Under the pieces are notes generated by a model that saw only the letters and a list, made by a program, of their open reading frames with translations, ran no database searches and had not been told where the DNA came from. 64,000 nt of DNA from Theropithecus gelada (lineage: Eukaryota; Chordata; Mammalia; Primates; Cercopithecidae), in contig NC_037681.1 of NCBI RefSeq assembly GCF_003255815.1, positions 81,969,191 through 82,033,190 of the forward strand, written 5' to 3'. The position numbers were made by a program, and so were the translations under genes. Positions within the stretch are counted from its first letter, which is position 1. The number at the start of each line of letters is the position of its first letter. Positions 52,301 to 61,300 of this stretch are shown here, piece by piece.

Positions 52301-55300
52301 GCCCATAAATGGGAACTGGTTAAATTAATTATGGTGCATACTTTTAATTAAACACTATACAGTCTTCCAAGAAGATGAAAAGCACTTCATATATTGATGA
52401 GTAATCTCCAGAACAAAGAAAAAAAAGAAAAAAAAAAAACCAAAGCCAAGTCTGGTTGGTATGCTACATTTGTGAAAAAGAAAGAAAAAGAAAAATGTAT
52501 ATAGTTCACTATTTATACAAAAAAAACCTCTGATATACCTGAGAGGATAAGAACTATATGCCTGAGAGACGGGGCAAAAAGGAAAAACATGTAATATATC
52601 TTTTATATTTAGTTTCGGAATTTTGAATCATGTGGACATATGCCTATTTTAAAAAATTTTAAAAAAAAGTATAATAGACAAGAAACATATCAATAAAATA
52701 ATTCAAGATAGAAGGGTAGACTGTATAAATGAGAATAACAGGAAAATGTCTCTTTATTAAACCAGGATGGTTTCATGAAGAAGCTCCAACTGACTGACTC
52801 TGATTTCCTTCCATTCTACCAGTAACATAAATAAGACATGGACTCGGAAGCCAGATTTCACTCCCAGCTTGTCCATGTCTTGGTCTCCTTAGCTATAAAA
52901 CAGGATAACAGAATTTACCTCATAGAGAAGCACTTACAACATATGATAAGCAAAGCACTCAATAAACGTGAGCTGTTAGTATTACCTGTGCTGCAGCCCA
53001 AATGCAGTCAATATGTTGAGTACTCAGTCGCCCTTCTGCTGCCAAAAAATTCAAAATCACTTGGCATTGTTTGATAATCTGGAAAAGAAAAACTTAATAT
53101 CAATTTTTTAAAATATTCTTCTCTATCAACAGAACAGAGAAGTCATGTAATTATCCACAAACCTCAATGTGTAAATTTGGTCCAAATATATGCTCCACCA
53201 CATTGTTGCTAATAAGCCAGTCTGCAAGTTCTTTTGCAATGGACCTAAAGTAATAAAAAATAGTACATTAAAAAAATAGTGTCATCTTTAATCATGTCTA
53301 AAAGGTAGACTCAATTGAAAACCTAAATTTGTTCCCATAGGAATTACAAAGAATTAGATACAATCAGTTTTACAGAATACTACAAAGCATAACCAGAATG
53401 AAGTATGATACTGAATTTATAAATTCAAATTCCTTGAGTTTATAAACAAGCAACAAATAACTGAAACACTAACGAGTAACACCAGGTACACAGGTGTAAC
53501 ACTGAATTAGTGATGTATTATCCTACTCGAGGTCTTTGCCTTCCCACTTTTTAATTTCCATAGTATGTACTGAAGCACTCAGGAAAGGTTTCCCAGTATG
53601 CCCTTTATAATGACATAATATCAGGAAAGCAGATTACCAAAAGCATGAACAACAAAAGAATTACCCCCAAGCCAAACTGTAAGTCTCCTTGCTGATACTA
53701 TTGAAGATTCTACTAACAGATGAAAAGTAAAGTAACCAACAGTCATGTACTGCATAATAATGATTTGGTCAATGACAGACCAAAGGATGGACCAAATATA
53801 CAACAGTGGTCCCATAAGATTAAAACTGACGTGAACAATTCCTATCACCTAATGTCACTGTGGCCACCACGTCATAGAGCAATGCGTTACTCACACGTTT
53901 GTGGTGATGCTGATGTAAACAAATCTACTGCACTGCCAGTAATACAAAAGTACAGCATGTACATACAGTATATAAAACTTAATAAATGACTGTTGCCAGT
54001 TTATGTATTTACTATACGTTTTATCTTTAAAGGATACTCTTTCTAGGTTTTAAAAAAAGAAAGGCATTGTCAGCATGGGAGATGACAGCTCCATGTGTAT
54101 TATTAAAAAGTAAAACAAAAAAAAGAAAATAGCTTCTTTTTTTTCTTCTTAGGATATAAAGAATAAGGATATAAAGAAAAAACACTTCTGTATAGCCATA
54201 TAACGTGTTTTTATTTTAAATGTTATTATAAGAGTCAAAACGTTAAAAATTTTTTAAGTTTATAAAATTAAATAAAAAGAGTAAGCTAGGTTAATTTAAT
54301 AGTGAAGAAAAAAACTTTTAAACAATTTGTGTAGCCTAAGTGTACAGTGCTTACAAAGTCTACAGTAGTGTAAAGTCACATCCTAGGCCTTCACATCCGC
54401 TCAGCGCTCACTCACCAACTCACCCAGAGCAACTTCCAGTCCTGCAAACTCCATTCTTGGTAAGCGTCCTATACAGGCAATAGCCTATTTTATCTTTTTT
54501 GCGGATTTTTAACATTATTTTTTCTAGTTAGATATGTTTAGATACACAAATACTTACAGAGCATTACAAATGCCCACAGAATTAAGGACAGTAACATGCT
54601 GTACAGGCTTGAAGCCTAGGAGCAACAGGTTATACCACCTAGGTTTGTATAACTTTGCACAACGAAATCACCTCATGATGCATTTCTCAGAAAGTATCCC
54701 TGTCATTAAGTACCATATGACTACATTATAAAATGGGTGGAAGAAAATAAGCTTCAAAATAAATTGTACAATAAAAGGTCCCCAATTTTTTCTGCTATAT
54801 TATATACAGATAAACTAGAAGGATTAAGTAATTTACTTTCTTATTGCATATCCAACAAAGAATTTACATTCTATAACAGAATTTTATGCTAACAATTTTT
54901 ATTTATTTAAAAAAAAACACTAGGAATTAGACACACGGGCCTCAAAGGGTAAAACATTAAAAATAAAACTAGGTATATTTTACCTATTTCTGAGTAGCCC
55001 TACTGAAGTTATGATCCATAAGATTCAACTCTCTGATTTACATAATAGTTCAAGAAACAAAATTAATTTTTAAAAAAATCCCACTATGAAGTAGGTCTAT
55101 TAAAGAACACTAGAAGACCCAGGCTGGTGCTGTGGTTCACGCCTGTAATCCTAGCACTTTGGGAGACTGAGGTCGGGGCGGGGGCGGACTGCTTGAGCCT
55201 AGGAGTTCCAGGCCAGGCTGGGTAACATAATAAAAGCCTGTTTCTACAAAAAATAAAATAACATCAGCCAGGCATGGTGGCTCATGCCTGTGGTCTCAGC

Positions 55301-58300
55301 TACTAAGGAGTTGAGGTGGGAAGATCATTTGAGCCCAGGTCAGAGCTGTAGTAAGGCGTAATTGTGCTGCTACACTCCAGCTTGGGCAACAGAGCAAGAC
55401 ACTGTCTCAAAAATTTAAATGGGAGACCAGGGACTTTCATAATAACGATGCAACTATAAAATTGGACAGTATCATTAACAACCACTATTCGGAGGTCTGA
55501 AAACATACATGCAATGGGGGTCAAAGTAAGTGGGAAGAGGTGCCAGAAAAAGTATCTGAATACCTCAAACTTCCCAAAGTTGATGAAACACATTCATCTA
55601 CACATCCAAGCAAGAAGTAGAACAAACCCCAGGAGGATAAACACAAAGAAATCCACATCTATACATACTGTAGTCAAATGATTCAAAGCAGTGAGAAAAA
55701 AACAACTAAGCATATACAAGGGAACCAGAATAAGATTAACAGCTAACTTCTTATCCCAAACAGTAATAGAGCTACATAGGAGCAATGTTTTTTATCTTAT
55801 TTTATTAGAGTTAAATCAGTATGTCAAGAAATTAAATGCATATTTAACCCATAAAAACACTAAGAAAATTGAGGTATTTTTTAAATCAATGGAATTAAAA
55901 TGGCACACTAGAATCTACGTATACACTATAAAAATAGACAGTGAAGGAGAAACAGAGAAACAAGATATGAGATACACGGAAAACCAACAGCAAAATGACA
56001 GATGTAAAACAAGCTATACAAAATTATTAGGGAATTAAGAACTGTCATCAAGGCAGAGATTATACGATTATATATTTTTTTTAAAGATCCAACCATATGC
56101 TACCCCTAAGACATACTTTAGGTTCAAAACAAGCAGACTGAAAATAAAAGAATGGAAAAAGATAAGTCATGCCAAAAATAAGCTTAAGAAAGGTTCAGGG
56201 GTTACACCAATATCAAATAAAATAGACTAAGCCAAAAAAATGTCTGAAAGAGACAAAGAAGGACATTTAAAATGAAAAAAAGGATCAAGTTATCAGGAAT
56301 ACATATGGACCTAACAAAAGAATTCCTGAAATACATGAAGCAAAAACTGATGACAGAATTAAAAGGAGAAACAGACAATTCAGCAAGACAGCTAATTCTT
56401 GTTACTCGCATTAGTTATATTCTACAGAGTCACTGCAAACACTGAATTACCTAATGCTGAACCCTTGGTCCTACAGGAAATATGTACATAATATAGATAT
56501 CATACACAGATTTTTAATGTGAAAAACCTCTCATACTGGTTGATTCTATTTTCTCTATTTTACAAAAGAGAAAACAGCATGGCCGGCTCACACCTGTAAT
56601 CTCAGCACTTTGGGAGGCCAAGGCAGGTGGACTGCTCGAGGCCAGGAGCTTAAGACCAGCCTGACCAACACGGCGAAACCCTGTCTCTAACCAAAAATAC
56701 AAAAATTAGCCGGGTGTGGTGGCAGGTGCCTGTAATCCCAGTTACTCAGGAGACTGAGGCAGCACAATAGCTTGAAGTCAGGAGGCAGAGGTTGCAGTGA
56801 GCTGAGATCGTGCCGTTGCACTCCAGCCTGGGCAACAAACAGAGCAAGACTCCATCTCAGGAAAAAAAAAAAAAAAAAGAGAGAGAGAGAAAATGAGGTT
56901 CAGAAGCGTTTAGATGCCTTGCCTGAGGCCATCTCCTATGTCTAAACAAGTGCTAGGGGTGGGATTCAAACCCCATCCAAGTGGCGCCAGGACTTCTTAT
57001 ACTCCACCACACTGCCCCTCAGCACCTCCATCTCCATATTCCGTATTTGTGAAGAAAGAAAAATATTTTTTCTTCTCTTCCATGGTTTCTATATTTGTGA
57101 ATTCATCCATTTGCTGCAATTTATTTGTAGCTCCAAAATCAGTATTTGTGGCATTTTCATAGGCACTCACAGACATGCACATAGCAGTGAAAGATTAGAA
57201 TTTTCCAACATGCACATTCCTAACTAAAGTCAAACAAGGTGGCACTCTGTCATCTTGCTTCAGAGCTCATACAGAGACGACTAAATCTGCAAACACTCAG
57301 GATCAAATGTATTTGGAGACTTCAGTATCCTTTTTTTTTTTCTTCTTTTTTTTTGGACAGACTCTTGCTCTGTTGCCCAGGCCGGAGTACAGTGGTGTGA
57401 CCTCGGCTCACTGCAACCTCCACCTCTCAGGTTCAAGTGATTCTCCTGCCTCAGCCTCCCAAGTAGCTGGACTACAGGCGCGCACCACCACACCACCAGG
57501 CCCAGCTAATTTTTTTATTTTTAGTAGAGACGGGGTTTCGCCATGTTGCCCAGGCTGGTCTTGAACTCCCGACTTCAGGTGATCCACCAGCCTTGGCCTC
57601 CCAAAGTGCTGGGATTGCAGGCATGAGCCACTGCACTCGATCTCCTACTTTCAATAATAGAGAGAATGAGGCAGAAAATGCAACAAGAATATAAGAGACA
57701 GACAACAATGCTACAAACCAATTTGACCTAACAGACATCTATAGAACACCCCATTCGACAACAGCAGAATGTACAGTCTTCTTAAGCACACACCGAACAG
57801 TCTGTAGTACAGACCACATTAAGCCATAAAACAAAACCAAGAATTCAATTAAAAACTGGGCAATGGGCCGGGCGCGGTGGCTCACGCCTGTAATCCCAGC
57901 ACTTTGGGAGGCCGAGACAGGCGGATCACAAGGTCAGGAGATCGAGACCACGGTGAAACCCCGTCTCTACTAAAAATACAAAAAATTAGCCGGGCGCGGT
58001 TGTGGGCGCCTGTAGTCCCAGCTACTCGGGAGGCTGAGGCAGGAGAATGGCGTGAACCCGGGAGGCGGAGCTTACAGTGAGCCGAGATCGGGCCACTGCA
58101 CTCCAGCCTGGGCGACAGAGCGAGACTCTGTCTCAAAAAAAAAAAAAAAAAACTGGGCAATGTTGTGAACGAAGAAACATTATGGTAAATAACCACATAA
58201 AAAGATGTTCTATGTCAACAATTAGGGAAATGCAAATTAAAACCATGATGAAATGCTACTTTATATCCCCAAATGGCAATAAGAAATCTAGATAATAATA

Positions 58301-61300
58301 ACTGCTGGCAAGAATGGGGAGAAACTGGAAACCTCCTACAATGCTAGTGGGCATGTAAAATAATGCAGGTATACTGGAAAACAGTTTGATAGCTCTTATA
58401 AAAGTTAAAGGTAAACTAATCATATAAGCAACAATTCTAATCCTAAGTATCTACTACAAAAAATGAAAACATACGATCACAAAAGGACTTTACATAAATG
58501 TTTATAATGGCATTATTTATACTAATCAAAAAGTAGAAACACGCTGGGCGCGGTGGCTCACGCCTGTAATTCCAGTACTTTGGAAGGCCAAGCGGGCGGA
58601 TCACGAGGTCAGGAGATCGAGTTCATCCTGGCTAACACCGTCAAACCCCTTCTCTACTAAAACTACGAAAGATTAGCCAGGTGTGGTGGCGGGCGCCTGT
58701 AGTCCCGGCTACTCGTGAGGCTGAGGCGGAAGAATGGCGTGAACCCGGCAAGTAGAGCTTGCAGTGAGCTGAGATCGCGCCACTGCACTCCAGCCTGGGG
58801 GTCAGAGCGAGACCCCCGTCTCAAACAAACAAACAAAAAGTGTAGCCGGGCGCGGTGGTTCACACCTGTAATCCCAGCACTTTGGGAGGCCGAGGCAGGC
58901 GGATCACGAGGTCAGGAGATCGAGACCATCCTGGCTAACACGGTGAAACCCCCGTCTCTACAAAAAATACAAAAACAAATTAGCCGGGCGTGGTGGCGGG
59001 CGCCTGTAGTCCCGGCTACTCTGGAGGCTGAGGCGGGAGAATGGCGTGAACCCGGGAGGAGGAGCTTGCAGTGAGACGAGATCGTGCCACTGCACTCCAG
59101 CCTGGGGGTCAGAGGGAGACTCCTGTCTCAAAAAAAAAAAAAAAAAAAAAAAAAATGTAGAAACAAACCAAATATCCATCAACTGGCAATTGATCAAGTG
59201 TGGTATATCCATACAGTGTAATACTATTAAGCAATAAAAAGGAATAAAGTACAGAGACAAACTACAATCTCAATGAACCTCAAACAAGAGTATACTAAGT
59301 GAAAAGAAGCCAGATGAAAAAGATCACTATCATTTGATTCTTTTTAAATGAAGTATCCCAAAATGGGTAAATCTACTGAGATAGAAAGTAGATTAGTGAG
59401 GCTGGAAATAATAGGTACTGGCTACAAATGGGCAAAAGACATCTTTTTTAAGTGATGGAAATGTTCTAGAATTGGACTGTGGTGACAGTTGCACAACTCT
59501 AAAACTTTACTATTATAAAATTCACTGCACTGACTTGTATATATAAAACAAGTGAATTTTATATGTATATGTTAATAAAACTGCTTAAAAACACCCAGTT
59601 CACAGCCGCCACAGTATTTATCACATACTTTTTCTCTTTACTCCAATTTTCTCACACTGTATACACACTCTCCCTTCCCATTTTGAACTCTTTACCACCA
59701 GTCCTCAATACTTTTACTCTCCTCTCTATTCTCTTAAACATGTCTTTAGGATGTATATTCCTTGCATTTGTTACTGGAATTCTTTCTTATTCCCCTATTC
59801 GCTGTTTTCACACAACACCTAGCCTGAATGTGTTATTACTGCAGTGAACATTCCAAATTTTTAATCCTTTTCACAGGGGATGAGAGGAGTATGAGTATCA
59901 CATTAGCAATTATATAAGGTTCTCTTTAAGCGGTCTTGCAGAGGTAGAAGGGTGAGGGGACACAGAGGATGAAAAGGAAAATCCAGAGCTGTAGGTTTCT
60001 TTTGTTTGTTTTGGTTTTTTTCCGAGACAGAATCTTGCTCTGTCACCCAGGTTGAAGTGAAAATGGCACTATGTCGGCTCACTGCAATCTCTGTCTCCGG
60101 GTTTAAATGATTCTTGTGCCTCAGCTACCCAAATAGCTGGAATCATAGGCATGCGCCACCACACCTAATTTTTGTTATTTATAGTAGAGATGGAATTTCG
60201 CCATGTTGGCCAGGCTGGTCTTGAAACTCCTGGCCTCAAGTGATCTGCCCACCTCAGCCTCCCCAAGTGCTGGGATACAGGTGTGAGCCACTGTGCCTGG
60301 CGCAGAGCCGTAGCTTTATAAATACTTTGGATGTGGTCTACATAATGTCTTGACAGTGTGAAATAACACTTCTAATATGATCCAGAATGTATAAAGCAAT
60401 GAAAAATTCTAGGCAACACATTTTAAGGGGACTACTGACAAAGAATATTGCCAGAGATGAATGACTCATATAGTGATAAATTCAAAAACCATACCATATA
60501 AAGAACAACTGGGAGAATAAGAATTCTTTAGTCTAAAGGGAAAAAAGAGTCAAGAGACAGTCTCTGGTTTCCAAATTCAAGACCTAAGTTCAACTGAGAT
60601 TAGCACCTTAGAGCAGTAGTAAGATCAAGTTACACTAAAGAATGACTCACACGTATAATTACGAATTTTCTAACAAAGCAATACAACTCTGTTCCAGAAG
60701 ATATTCTACCCTACTGTTTAGATTTTAAAAACTGATTTCTCTACTAGATGAACAATTAAATGGAATATATATATTTCTCAGAACCCAAGAAGTCTAAGCT
60801 ATAAAAACTACTTTTTTAACTCCCAATGTGATGTTATTGGAAATGGGGCCTTTGGGAGATAATTAGGTCATGAGGGTGGAACCTTCATGAATGAGATTAG
60901 TGGCCTAATAAAAGGGACTCCAGAGACCTCTCTGCTTCTTTCCACCATGCAAAAATAAAAAAAGAAAATGGCAGTCTACAGTCCAGAAGAAGGCCCCACC
61001 AGAACTTGATGATGCTGGCAACAACCTGATCTTGGACTTCCAGCCCCCAGAACTATGGGAAATAAATTTCTGTTGTTAACCAGAACTTGACGATGCTGGC
61101 AACAACCCGATCTTGGACTTCCAGCCTCCAGAACTATGGGAAATAAATTTCTGTTGTTTATAAGTCGTCCAATCTGTGGTACTTTGTTGCAGCAGCCTGG
61201 ACTAAGACAGTGTATTTTCTGAAAACTATCAGTACCATATTCTTCAAGATTAAATTCTCTAGTATAAACAGTATGCTTTCATACCGTGATAAATAGTACT

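Larger units (their letters stand above)
33123..52985 (-). other. USP34: USP34 largest intron in window, 19.9 kb
   Basis: Filled mainly by plus-strand L1 fragments (35320-47260, 50160-50757, 51060-52670) and about 20 Alus. 33579-34403 and 34641-34895 are AT-rich and unassigned; 47891-48431 is unassigned, possibly further L1. A MIR sits at its splice-donor end. Confidence 0.9.
57650..59590 (+). mobile_element. Old L1 ORF2 and 3' end with three Alus inside
   Basis: Endonuclease-region words ('acagacatctatagaacacc'), then a jump to the ORF2 end ('gcaaattaaaaccatgatg') and the 3' part ('ggtggacagttgcac'-like) to 59590. Confidence 0.78.

Noticed and set aside
55691..56038. 115 aa open frame
   Set aside because: Lies within decayed L1M sequence; no independent coding signal.
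56914..57162. 82 aa open frame
   Set aside because: Mostly reverse MIR plus intron.
59563..59847. 94 aa open frame with a hydrophobic middle
   Set aside because: AT-rich intron, no homology I recognise, no regulatory context.
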